The notes under the pieces: model-generated
What the model saw: only the letters and a program-made list of their open reading frames with translations
Databases searched by the model: none
What the model was told of the DNA's origin: nothing
Source of the DNA: Malurus cyaneus samueli
Lineage: Eukaryota; Chordata; Aves; Passeriformes; Maluridae
DNA: 64,000 nt
Assembly: GCA_009741485.1 (NCBI GenBank)
Contig: CM019218.1
Coordinates: forward strand, 40,069,358-40,133,357
Direction of reading: 5' to 3'
Part shown: positions 50,297 through 61,972 of the stretch, one piece after another
How the letters are laid out: the number at the start of each line of letters is the position of its first letter
Numbering within the stretch: position 1 is the first letter of the stretch
Translations under genes and position numbers: made by a program

Positions 50297-53240
50297 ATAA
50301 CTATCTAGGAGATGGTTGCTCACCTGCTTCTTTCCAGGGGTCAGGAAGATGACGGGATCTTACCTTGTGCTCTGCCAGACAGAGGTACTACCATGGCTAG
50401 TGCCCACTGAGACCTATAGATGTTTGAAGAGAGGCACTTCACTTTGCTGTATTTCTTCAAGCAAGTTAGAGAAATTCTCTGGTGGGATGAAGCACAGCAA
50501 GCAAGGAGTTCTGGAGAGCACCCATCTTCTGCCTCGCAGTGACAGCCTCAGTGCAGCCTAAGATGCAACATGACCCTTTCCCATGCCCACCTCCAATAAA
50601 CAAGAGAAAAGCACATCCCAGGAATCCTGTTTTCACACTCCTTTGCACTGAGAGCATCCACTAACATGGAGGATCCCTCAGCCCTTTTGTCATATTTCTT
50701 ACTCCCTCACAAAAAGTGCAGACTTACCCACAAACAGTTCTTTGTCTGATTTCTTAATTTAAAACGTGGTATGAGAATCTGGAGTTCTCGTTTCTATATA
50801 CATTTTGATGGCATGCATGCAACTTGCCACAGGCACTGGGAACAAGTTTCTCCACATCCATATGGATGGGATCAGAGATCACAACATCACTGACAGAGGA
50901 GCAAAAATTGCAAAGTATGACAACCTGTGAAAACATCTGTCTCACCAGTTTGGGAAAAGATGTGCCTTTCACAGCCAGCCAAACACTTCACATTCTGGTC
51001 TTCTGAAAAGCAAAAGCATTCATATTCAAATTGTTAAATTAAAAAGTCAGCTCTCAGGTAAACAATGCAGGGTCTCATGCCAGGAGATGACATGCAACAC
51101 AGTGTTTCTGAGACAAATACAGGATCCAAAATGTTCATCAAGACAGTGATAAAAGGCTGTAAATGACACATAGAAAGACAACAAAGAAAGAATTTATCAT
51201 TTTTATTCTTTAACATCTTGGTGTGCATTAAGACTTCTAGAAAAGTAAAAAGAAACTTTCCTGATTTGAGTGGGTTTCCAAAGAGACAATTACTGTTGTT
51301 GACAGATACTAAACAGAAATACAGACAAAAAGAATGAATGCATCTGGCAAGATTTTTTCTACTTGATCCAATGTTTTTTGTCTTTTAGACTTTATTAAGT
51401 ATGTCTTAGGAATGGTCTTGCTACCACAGAAACTGCTTTTCTGGCCTGACCTGAATTTAAAGTCTCCCAGCATTTTCCTAGAAGTCAGAAGAGCACATTG
51501 AATTTTGTCTTTCCATAAGAAATGAAACTGGAGTGAGGTTATAGACAATCCCATGGCACTTTTCGTAACAGTCAGGGTGTACCAATGCTAGCTCACTGGC
51601 TAAATTCCAAGTTAGCTAATTATATTCTCTCTCCCAAATGTTTTCTGTGGTTTCAATTAAAGAAGTTATTAATTACTTCCTGGCCTGAAAAATGTTAGCA
51701 GTGCTGCTGGCCCAGCATAACTTCCGTGTTTTCTCAGTTGTATGCTTATGGATCAAAGCACCTTGGAATCCTGTGATGAAAGTCACTAGAGAAATGTGCA
51801 CTATTGATGGCTTTTATTATTTTGTCAGCCACAGTACTCTTAGATTACTTTCATGTTAGCAATAAGTATATTTTATTTTTATAATGCCCTAAGCATCTAA
51901 GAATTAAAATATGCAATCATAATTCTAATTAAAAATATATCTCCTTCAAAATAGCAAATATTGAATTATCTCGAGATGTAGTGTGGATGTAGCATCAGTG
52001 CACAGATTGCCTGTGACGATGATACTCAACTTACAGCATGTGAAGGGACTCTTCAGACGACAAAAACTCCAAGCAATCGTGTTTCTGTCACCACCTAAAT
52101 GATCCATGGTTCAGTTGCTGTAATTCTGCAGTAAGTTTTGGGAAGGCAAAATATCAAGCGTTCATTTCAAAATCATGAGACTTAACTTTTCCTTGATCTA
52201 TTTAAGCAGCTCACTTTTGTTCTCTTCTCTATGCCTTCATGTCACATGCAATAATTCCTGTTACTCCTGGATCTTCTTAATGGGGGTTTAGACTGACACC
52301 TGCATATACACAACCCCCAACACGTAATCTTTAAATTATGTTCTGCATCCAAGTCTAAGATAAGGCTTCAGATTCCAGTTATGAGAAAATTAAAAATAAA
52401 GACATGTCATCATAAATATTTTACAAAATTAAAGTAACTTTTAGAGGGAAATGCAATAGCTATGCAATGTATATCCCACATTTCTTCTGTGAGCTGTACA
52501 TATAGGGCCTCCTATTTAGATTCTTCTGAACAGAATGCATGAAATCAGGTTTTATAGAAATAATAAAAGCAGTGACATTTTAAATGAATTGCATCACAAA
52601 AAGATTCAATGTAAAAGTATTAGGCTTTGTTTTCTGAATTGTAGCTGTGTAAAAATATCTATTAATTATGTGACTGATAAATGACAATAGAGCTGTTTTA
52701 CAAAATTAATTCTTATTCAGCTTTGATGCAATAACTGAAGAAAATATTTAACGTTTTTCCTTTAAAGATTTTGGGAGGTAAAAGGTTCACTGATATGAAA
52801 AGGCTGTGAGTCCAGTCTTGTTTCCAATTCATTTCAGTCTTTGGGAATATAATCAAATATTACAGTAGTATAAAAGCAATGATGGTGAATAGATTTTTCT
52901 CGTATAAACATTAAATAATTAATGTGCAGTTTATACATTAATGTATCTGCTGTCGACAACATTTTCAAATCTTTGTGATGCTGCTGTTTAATTATGTAAA
53001 GGCATACTAACAACATGGTTATCCAATAGAGCTTATGAGTACATAAGATATATTATGACACATGCATCTATATCATATTTATATCTATAATAACTGTGGA
53101 TTAACTTTTTCCCAAATGGTCCTTGTGGATAGCAAAACCATCTTTTTGAAGCCAGATGGTTTTTTTCTTTGTAATCTGAATGAATGTTTTTAATTGTTGC
53201 CATAAGAAACCAACCCATGTTAATAATTCATGACTTTCAG

Positions 53241-53307
53241 ATACATATTGCTGCCACAGAAGAAAAGGAAATTTCTCCTTCTGTAAGGAGACTTCAGAAT
53301 CAAACAG
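53241..53307 (+). other. Candidate exon (splice-site bounded, 67 bp)
   Basis: The segment lies between an acceptor (aattcatgactttcag) and an excellent donor (aaacag then gtaagc). One frame reads IHIAATEEKEISPSVRRLQ through the exon, and a second frame is also open. The length, 67 bp, is not a multiple of three. Neither open frame leads into the open frame of the 61903 candidate, which argues against the two being neighbouring coding exons. It could be a non-coding exon or a pseudo-exon. Confidence 0.22.
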
Positions 53308-54241
53308 GTAAGCACATCTTTAGGTGTATCTGTGCTTCCTCGTTGTGTCTTCTCTCAACATCCCCCCCTCTATAACCACCAGAAGGGGTGTATCTCACCC
53401 TCAAATCTTTGCCATCAAATCTTGTAAAAACACACTTTTACATGAATAAGGTATACTTTTGCTACTCTTGTACAATTGAAATGTATTATTGGGATATGCA
53501 AAAGAAATTATATCTGGCTTGCTAAGGCTTGCTCAGACTTTTGTCACACACTGGATGTTCAGGAGATGACATGGCTCCTTAAAGAAACAGCTGTAAGTAT
53601 TGTCCCTAAACTGTATTGTCCCTAAAAAGCTGCTCCATTTCTGGAGTGCTGAAACATTCTCAACATTTTGCATTGAGAATTTAAGCCCACATTATTTTTA
53701 AATTTGATCAAGTTATTAAATTTTGAGTTTCCCAGTTACTGTGACTTTGAAGGAGTGATTTACAACGTGAAGTATCTGAACTGCAGCCCTTCCTACCCAT
53801 CACACACCAACATTTGCAGAGCAGAAAATAGTCTCTTTACAGTCTAGAAGAACCCACCAACTTTACATGCTGTATATAAATAGTACCTTCTATGGCATAT
53901 GGATAAGAAAATATGGATACAACAGTTTAGGAAAGCAGTTGAGAGCTGAGGAAGCAAATTATGTTGAGATGTTCCGAACATATCTGAAGGAAATCTCAGA
54001 TTCCAAGAGGCAGGGTAGTCAGCACATTTCTGTGTGGTTTCCTCTGAGTCATGCAAACACCAGTGTGAGTAATTGACATCACAAGAAAAATATAGAAAAC
54101 ATTCCCTGCTTCATGATCTGGAATATTGGATGTGAACAGCCCCCATTATTGTTCTCTGCTGACAGAAATGATACATGCAATTTGACAGTGAAGCCTTCCA
54201 TAAGTTAACCTCTCCCTTTCAACATACAAGATTTGGGCCAA

Positions 54242-54260
54242 TTTTTTTTTTTTTTTTTTT
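54242..54260. repeat. Poly-T run (19 T)
   Basis: A homopolymer followed by AAAG. No element body was recognised. Confidence 0.95.
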
Positions 54261-57008
54261 AAAGTTGTGCAACAGCCTTACATTGACCATGACACCCCGG
54301 CCCTCTTTTCCTCCACATGCTTGGCTTTTTGCTGTGGTTCATATGTACAAGGACTTAAAGACTGTCCTGGGTGTAGGATCATTGTATTGTGTTCCAGATT
54401 GCTAAAGAAATGAGGAGTATTGCCGAAACAATAACCCAAACAGCGGGGCTGGACAGTATTGAAACTGCTTCAGCCTGCAAAGCTTGATTAAAGGAGACAG
54501 GACAAAGGTCCCTAAGTGTGCTGTTTCAAATAGTTTTTACCATGATTTATTGAACTTAGGCTAGCCCCGAAAAGAAAATTCTCATCAGATTTAAAACAAG
54601 CCTCATTAACCGTGAGGTTATAACGTTTGGGGCAGATTAGCTTTTGGGTTGTTTTAAATAGTGCTGATCAAGATTAACCAGGTGCCTGCAATTTAAATCA
54701 CTGAGTTCAACCTCTGGAAAATCATTTTCAATGTCCACACTCCTCGATACTTGATAAACCAGGTCTGCAGAGAGGAGGTGCCTATGAGAGACCATGATGG
54801 CCTCATGAAAAGGCTGTACCCAAACAGTCTATTTCCCCTTCACCATTATTCCCAGAGAACACCATGGTAATGCCAGTGTAGCCATGGTTACCATATGTTA
54901 CCATAACACCATTCTTTTTCTTAAAGAAGCATGACTTGCGTGGTATATAGCATTAAATTGACAATGCCACTTCTGTGAGTAATCCAAGGGGTGTAGGCTT
55001 GAATATTCGAAATTATGGATCTAAGAATTCATAGAAATATTACAATTTAGTCTGGAGGTTTTTGTGTAACTGCTGTCCTATTCCCTTAAGGGCTATGATA
55101 AAAATTTGATCACTTCAACCTGTTTATCCTTCATAGGATTGCATCTTTCCTTTTTAATTATGGCTAAGTGTTCCTAGTTTCGTCCATTTAGAAATAGTAA
55201 CACCTCTTGCTCATTTATGCGAGAGTTGAGCTGAAGAACAGGTAGATCAACATTTTGTTTTATAGCTCAAGAAAGTATTCCACCACAGAAAATTTGGAGT
55301 ACAGAAATGACAGAAATGAGTTACCTACAATGTAAAACTTCCCCGCCTCTCATATCAGAAAGAATTTTGAACTTGTGTGCCTACTGTCCGAGCATTGGGA
55401 CTGAGAAGATGACATGAAAGACAGTTGGAAGTTCCTGGGATCAGAAGATGACAAAACTAATTCTGTCACAAAATTTGCAGCACCACAGATGGGCTTTTTT
55501 GACTTTTACTCCTGTAACGTGTGTGTGTTCAAAATATATTTCATATCTCAGTATCCATCTTTTCGCTTGCAGTGTAAAGGACTTCATCAACAACAAAAGA
55601 TTCTACAGCTATCCAGGAAGTACACCTAATCAGTTTAATGAACTTCTGCCAGATCTGAGAAAATACCCTTAATAAATAATTTAGCCCTAAGACATAAACT
55701 TGTTCTATTCTCTGCAGTGAGCTGCCTGGTCTAGTAACGATCATCATCTTTACAAATCCCATATAATGTGAAAAATTTTGAATTAGGCTCACTGCCAGCA
55801 GCCATTATAATAATAAAATCCTATTTTTCTGTTTTGAAGCCAAGCATCTATATTTCTCCTAGGTAAAGGCATTGAAATTCAATGAAGAGACAGGTAATAA
55901 ATGAGAGAATTTTCTAAGGTAATAACTGCAATTCTCTTTAAAGGTCATCAATAGATGAGAAATTATTATACTCTGTTAATGTTACTTGCAATGTTCTGAT
56001 TGAGTTCCACTGCAGGTGAAAACAAAACCTCAGTTGCCACTCATTCTTTTATTAAAGAGAAAACAAATTAGCAGTGGACTGAGCATTAAGAGTGAAAAAT
56101 GCTCTCTGTTGTGCTGGAGTCTTTTAAAATAAAAGGCAGCTACAGAGCAAGTAACCATTTTGTTTTCAGATTTCAGAACTAGGCTCTAATTTGATTGATT
56201 GTTCATTCATGTGAAGTAGTGAAAAAGAAACCAACTCAGAAAAGAGCCCTGATTATGAAATTGCACTCACACAAACCATATTCATAAAGTCTTTTTTGTC
56301 TCACAATGAGGTTGTAAGATCAAGTAATAAAGAGCAGCGGGAAGAAAGTTATGCCTCTACATAGGAGAGGATTTATTTATGCTAAGAGGTACACAAAAAA
56401 TCGCAAAAATATAACAACAACATTAATAATGTTGCTTTATTTTTGATGTGGCAGCCTTTTTTCATTTATTAATTTCTAAATATTTGCATACATTAATTAA
56501 TGAAGCTAGGTAAAACAATAAGTGTCATATTGATAAATATGTATTCTGTGATCTATGAGATCTATGACTACAACATAAAATGAATTTATTTCAGGTCCCT
56601 TTTTCATCGTTGACACAACAATTTCTCTTCAAAAGCTGAAAGACACCTAAAGGTTGTTCAAGGCACATGGGGATTTCAAAGCTTCTTAAATTTAAGATCT
56701 TAAATAAAAAAGAATTTGATGTCTCTGGAGAGCATTTTATACCACCCATGTGTTATAAACTCAGTGATATGATCCGCTATCACTTAGAATTGCATTCTAG
56801 AGCTAAACTCAAAGACCACCCAAACCAGAGGTGTTTTCTTTTTGATTGTTTCAAGACATGTTGACATAATTTCTTTTTCATTAATTTAGCGATATTTTGA
56901 AATAATTATATTTCAGTGGAAAAGGAATATGAAGTGGCTTAGGAATAAGAGCTACTTAAACTTTGTGGAACTTTACAAGCCCCATGAAGACTTCAGGTAA
57001 TGAGTTAT

Positions 57009-57023
57009 NNNNNNNNNNNNNNN
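57009..57023. other. Assembly gap, 15 N
   Basis: Fifteen unknown bases are followed directly by a run of eight A, which suggests that a homopolymer or simple repeat could not be resolved here. Confidence 0.97.
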
Positions 57024-57397
57024 AAAAAAAAGACATTCTGAGAGGCCCAAAGAGAAGGAGGTTAGAATAAATTTCTGATGAATAACAGACAAAGAAAACC
57101 TAGACTGGTTTCAGGATAATTTCCATATCTAAATGTGTACACTTACAATGCATTTCCTATATTAATGTGAGTGTCTGATGCACAACTTTATTTCTTAATC
57201 TAATGTATTTTGCTCAGTGGAACGCTCCTTGCTTTTTTCCCCATGCTTTTACTGAATGATTTGCACACAAACTGAGTGATATTCATGTGTATTTATGGCA
57301 TGGGGAGAAATTCAGGCTTCAGCAGCTGGAATGTGTGTTTGACATAAGAGAACCATGCTACAAAAGATACAGATCTTCCTTCTGAGAGGTTTCCATT

Positions 57398-57986
57398 TGT
57401 TGTGGTGTAACCCCAGCCAGCCACCAAGACCTACAGAGACGCTGACACACTCCCCCATCAGTGAGATTGGGGAGAGAAATGGAAGGGTAAAAGGTAGAAA
57501 ACCCATGGGTTGAGGTAAGGGCAGAAGAATAGGGAAAGCAAAAGCAGTGCACACAAGCAAAGTAAAACAAGGAATTGATTCACTGATTCCCATGGCAGGC
57601 AGGCATTCAGACATCTCCAGGAGAGCAGGGCCCTACCACACGTGATGATGACTTGGGCAGACAAAAAATATCATTCCAATTATCCTCTTCTTCCTACTTC
57701 TTCACCCCTCTCTACATGCTGAGCACAATGTCACATGGTCTGGAATATCCCTTGGTCATTTTGGATCACCTGATCCAGTTTTATCTCCTCCCAACCTCCC
57801 AGGCTCCAATTTCCTCCCCTGTGGCAGCATGGAAAGCAGAAAAGGCCTTGGCTCTGTGTGAACCCTGCTCAGCAATAACAAAAACATCAACCCTGTGCTG
57901 AGCACAAATCCATAACACAGTCCCTGTGATATTGATCACTGTGAGAAATATAACTCTATAACTCTACCCCAGCCCAAACCAGAACA
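57398..57986 (-). mobile_element. Solo LTR of an endogenous retrovirus, minus orientation
   Basis: The 589-bp element begins TGTTGTGG and ends CCAGAACA on the plus strand, so it has the TG...CA termini of an LTR. It is flanked by a perfect 5-bp target duplication, CCATT (57393-57397 and 57987-57991). I recognise the body as a common avian LTR type, by landmarks such as 'accccagccagccaccaag', 'attggggagagaaatgg', 'acaaggaattgattcac' and 'gaatatcccttggtcatt'. By that comparison transcription would run on the minus strand. The TATA box and the ATTAAA-type poly-A signal expected in the family are both mutated here. No internal gag-pol-env sequence and no second LTR are present, so it arose by LTR-LTR recombination. 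A 5-bp duplication fits ERVL-type insertion; the exact family is not assigned. Confidence 0.9.
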
Positions 57987-59786
57987 CCATTTTTCTGTTA
58001 TAATGTTTCTCAGACTGTTTGACCATTTTTTATACCTTAGCTCAAGTGACTGTCAAGTTTGAGCAGAACCATAAAACTGCATATTGTGACATTTGTTTAA
58101 TTAGAGCCTTCAGGGGCTCACTGCACTTAATACTGCAAGAGAAAAACTGGTGCCATTTTCATTTTATGTTCCAAGTACAGACAGAGCTCAAGAATGTTTG
58201 GTACCTCATAATCCAAGCAGGCTCTGTAGCCTGAATGATAAACTGCCACTTACTTGGTGAAGAGTTTAGAGCAGGTGTCTAAACATGGCGAGTAAAGATT
58301 GGTCCTGTTTTTTGTATATGGCATTTGTAGGTCAACAGTCTTCACTACCCAAAATGAGTGATAATTCCTTGCCATTACTCTATCTAGTTGACCTTTGTCT
58401 ATACAAACCACTCAAACATATTTTGTTTTCACCTTTCAAAGGATGCATATGTTAATGCAGAGGGACTTTTGCCTTTTCTGCCACCATTTTCAGCATCAGA
58501 TTGGCACAGACTAACTTTTATATCACATGAATTACTAAGACTTGATCCAGGTGGAAAAGGCAAAGTGTTCCAGCATGCTAGTGATGACAAAAAACATTTC
58601 TTCTTACTTTTTTTACCTGTCTTGGGACCCTAAAGAAGCTATCATGCCCATGTGATTGCAACCCAGCATGAGAATTTTCACAGAATATCTTTGAAATGCT
58701 TTTTTATTTAAGATAATGTATTTCAGATTTCTTTGTGCATGGAAAGACCAAGTCAGCTGGTCTTTTGGTTTTGTGTTTCTCTTTTTTTTCTTTAACCAAT
58801 TTGACATCTGCATGACAGAAAATCTCTTCTTATTTCTAGAAACACAAAGCTGGGTGTTATCTGCTCCTGACTTCTGCACATAGCAGGAGATCCAATTATC
58901 TGAAATGGTATCTCAGCAGGAAAGATGGACTAGGATAGGTTTAAGATGTTCCAAGCTTTGAAAAGGCCTTGGATACCTCATGTAATTTAAATATCCCTGC
59001 AGCACTTACAAAACAGACTTTTAGAGTCCGTTGTCACTAAATGCATTTAACCTACTGGAAAGCTGTCAGGCAAAAGGAAACTATTCTACCCAGGAACTAG
59101 GAATGCAAATAGTTCCTTTTAAGGAGTTCAAGGATCCACAGTTCCTTATACAATTCTTCTCAATTCTGTGTTTGCCAGCCTTGACAGAGTCCCACTTAAA
59201 GTTATGCAGCTGCCGCTTCCATATCAGTTCTTTAAAACAAAAGAGTTGTTTGCATCCTTAAAGTAAACTTTTAATAGAAAGAAACAACTCTGCTGATCTT
59301 TTTCAGCAATTCATAAACTCCTTGGATGCTAGCTCTGAGTTGAAAATAAGTGTAACACGCTTCCAACATATTTAAGCTCCTGCCTGAAATATTTAATACC
59401 CGGGAGAATTATTTTTTCTTCTCCATAGAATATTACAGAACAAAATCTGTCAATATGTCAAAATTTGTACCCCGCAGCAGATGTTCAGCTGTGCAAAAGA
59501 AATTTTCTTTTTCCTTTTCATATACGAAGAAAATTGTATGTATAGAAATGACATGGTCAGAATTGAAGCAGTCACAATGACATTATATGCATGTCAATTT
59601 TTTTCAAGTCTAACATTTTTATGTACCTTCTGTATGAAACAATTTATAAAGCATACTCTGTATATGTCCACTCTGCAATGAATGTGAAAAAAAATCTTTA
59701 TTTTCTTCCAGCTTTACAATGATTAATGTCACTTTAGTAACACTGCATTACATTGTTTGGATGCATTTCCCTCCCTCATTCTTTAT

Positions 59787-59824
59787 TATTTTTGGGGGGT
59801 TTTTTTGTTTGTTTTGTTTTTAGT
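59787..59824. repeat. T/G-rich simple tract
   Basis: Runs of T are interrupted by G6 and single G (ttttggggggtttttttg, then gtttgttttg). A similar tract lies at 61217-61248. Confidence 0.85.
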
Positions 59825-61216
59825 TTAATTGGAAGGAGAGAAGAGAGGCACATCATACATTAGCTATTCTATGAGATTAGTCCTAATGCAGAGCATGACC
59901 TAAATATGCTTTGTAAATAAGGCAATGCATTTCTTATCTTTCAGCATATTAAACAGTTTAGCTGAGATTGGAAGCATTCCTTATAATCTCCAACAAAACT
60001 TGCCTGTTTTATTAAAAGAGTGGAAAGGTGGATCTAATTCTGCCTTATTAACTTTTAGTATATAACTTCAGACCTTATTCTCATTAGTGGGGAAGTTTGC
60101 TTGTATTTTTATACCCCCTTGCATAGGTATAATATATACACTGGTGAAAGTGAGTAAAGTACTGTCCCAGCACCATTTTCCTGCAGTTTGTAGGCATACT
60201 TTCTTTTCTGATTCTTTCTGTGCCATCTGGAGATATTAGATATCTTCCCCCATCCCAAGTTATTCATCACTTATAAATGGGCTCTGTCCTTCAGGCACAG
60301 TCATTCAAGTCAGCCCAACCACTTTCATATGGTGTTCATTCTAACCTGTCTGACTACCTGAAATGTTCATTTTACTTCTTTTTCTGTAGTAGAACTGGGG
60401 GCAATTAAAAAATGCACCTTGGAACACTGTAGCTGATACAACTGTTTGCAGAGGGAATCTCTGTCTTACTGAGATAGCAGTAAAATAACCACTTCAGTAT
60501 TTGTAAATGTGTCCTCTACAAAATGAAAATCTCTGTTCTTTTTTATTGTTATTACGTGTGTGACAGTAGTGCTAGAGAATTTTTTTTTTAAATTATAATT
60601 CTTACTTTCTATTTCTAAGATAAAATCTCCTAAAGAACTTTAAATACTTTTATTTTGGAAATGGAAAAAAAAAGAAGGCATATCTCTTGGATATTAAAAT
60701 GGTCATAATTTCAATCACTTCTTGGGGAAAATATTAAAGTTTTCAAAATATCATATGTTGTATTGCTGATTAGGGAAAAATAATGCTTCCCATGTTGGTT
60801 TTCTGCAGGATCTAGTAAGTCTCATTATATCGGGACTCTCCATTTTTGCAGTTGGAATCTCAAGATCTTGTGCTATGAGGACATGGAGGGGAAAATCAGC
60901 TTTTGAAGTGTAAACTGCTCTGAGATGGAGAGCAATGACAAATACGAAGAGCCACATAATGCCATTTTGCATAGTCACTTATCATAGAATCAAAGATGCT
61001 AACAAGAGGCTTTCACTTAACTGAAATCTAAGGGAAGGGCTGCCAGCAGTTTTTTCTATTTATTCTGACTGAACTGGAAGATTCCCTTTGGGCCAGAGGT
61101 GATGTCATTAACATTGTACTTCCCAAAGAAGGGCGCAGAATTTCAGCATTAATTAGTGTGTCATTGATCCACATGTTTAACTTCTAGCTGTAGTTAAAAG
61201 TTAATATATTTACAAA

Positions 61217-61248
61217 GTTGGGGTTTTTTTGGTTTTTGTTTTTTTTTT
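61217..61248. repeat. T/G-rich simple tract
   Basis: ttggggtttttttggttttt followed by a ten-T run. It produces a spurious Lys-rich end in a minus-strand frame. Confidence 0.85.
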
Positions 61249-61902
61249 ACTTTCAGTAATGCAGTTTATGTGGCATTGGCAAATGCATTGATTAGAACAA
61301 ACTAAAGGCTTGAAAACACCCTTTCCCATGAGAATAATTGAAAAGTCTAGTGACTTACTCTGCAGATGGTACAGACAGCCACAATAAGCCATTTTAAATA
61401 ATCCAGCATGCATGGTAAATTACTCATAAACATTTTTAGCATCCAAATTCATAAACATTTTATACATGAAAATTAAAAACTCTGAGAAAGCAGGCCCATG
61501 TTGGGCAATATGGCAGACGTGGCTAAGAAGTGAAATGGATGGTTATCTGTAAGAGTAACACAACAAGCTCAGAACAGTGAGTGCAAACACTGAACTGAAC
61601 ATTATCAGACAAATGCATTATTCAGCAACTATTTCAAAGCCATTGCCCCGACCATCTGGATGTTAGAACACAGAGGTGAAAGCATAGTAAGTATATTACT
61701 ATCCAAGGGCTTTTCTAAACACAGATTCCAGAATGCATTTTCATATTTTTTACTGAAGTCCCTCCATTAAAAAGAAAAACAAAACAAGTAATCTTTTCCT
61801 GGGAAGAATACAGTAATACAGAGTTCATTGATTCACTGTGAAAATAAAAACTCCCACTGAATTGTCTTCCATGTTGTCAAGTCCTCTGAACATTATCCAC
61901 AG

Positions 61903-61972
61903 CAAGCATTAGAAGAAATCTTCAAGGTTTTTTCCTCTGAATTGTCAAAAATAATAGGTGGTCTTATGTCAG
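61903..61972 (+). other. Candidate exon (splice-site bounded, 70 bp)
   Basis: The segment follows an acceptor (cctctgaacattatccacag) and ends at an ideal donor (gtcag then gtaagt). Only one of the three frames is open, and it reads QALEEIFKVFSSELSKIIGG followed by LMS, an amphipathic, protein-like composition. I could not place it in a known protein. It would start in phase 0 and end in phase 1, so the 54-bp candidate at 17084 would splice into it in frame and the 67-bp one at 53241 would not. It is the best of the three candidate exons, but still unproven. Confidence 0.3.

Larger units (their letters stand above)
46442..57397. other. Gene-free AT-rich stretch
   Basis: No gene was recognised. 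The stretch holds a T16G9 run (47825-47849), a perfect inverted repeat (48063-48085), an 18-bp tandem pair (49364-49399), a T-rich tract (50270-50296), a candidate exon (53241-53307), a 19-T run (54242-54260) and a 15-N gap (57009-57023). A GC-richer patch at about 49850-50660 has overlapping frames up to 85 codons with no recognisable product. The remainder shows nothing. Confidence 0.7.

Noticed and set aside
51972..52079. Four CpGs in about 107 bp
   Set aside because: Only marginally above background and with no other supporting feature.
57312..57664. Three overlapping minus-strand open frames (68-100 codons)
   Set aside because: They fall largely inside the solo LTR and are translations of LTR sequence, not genes.
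60979..60995. atcatagaatcaaag, possible minus-strand CR1 tail
   Set aside because: Too short to separate from chance; the expected 'ggttggaagggacct'-type sequence does not follow.
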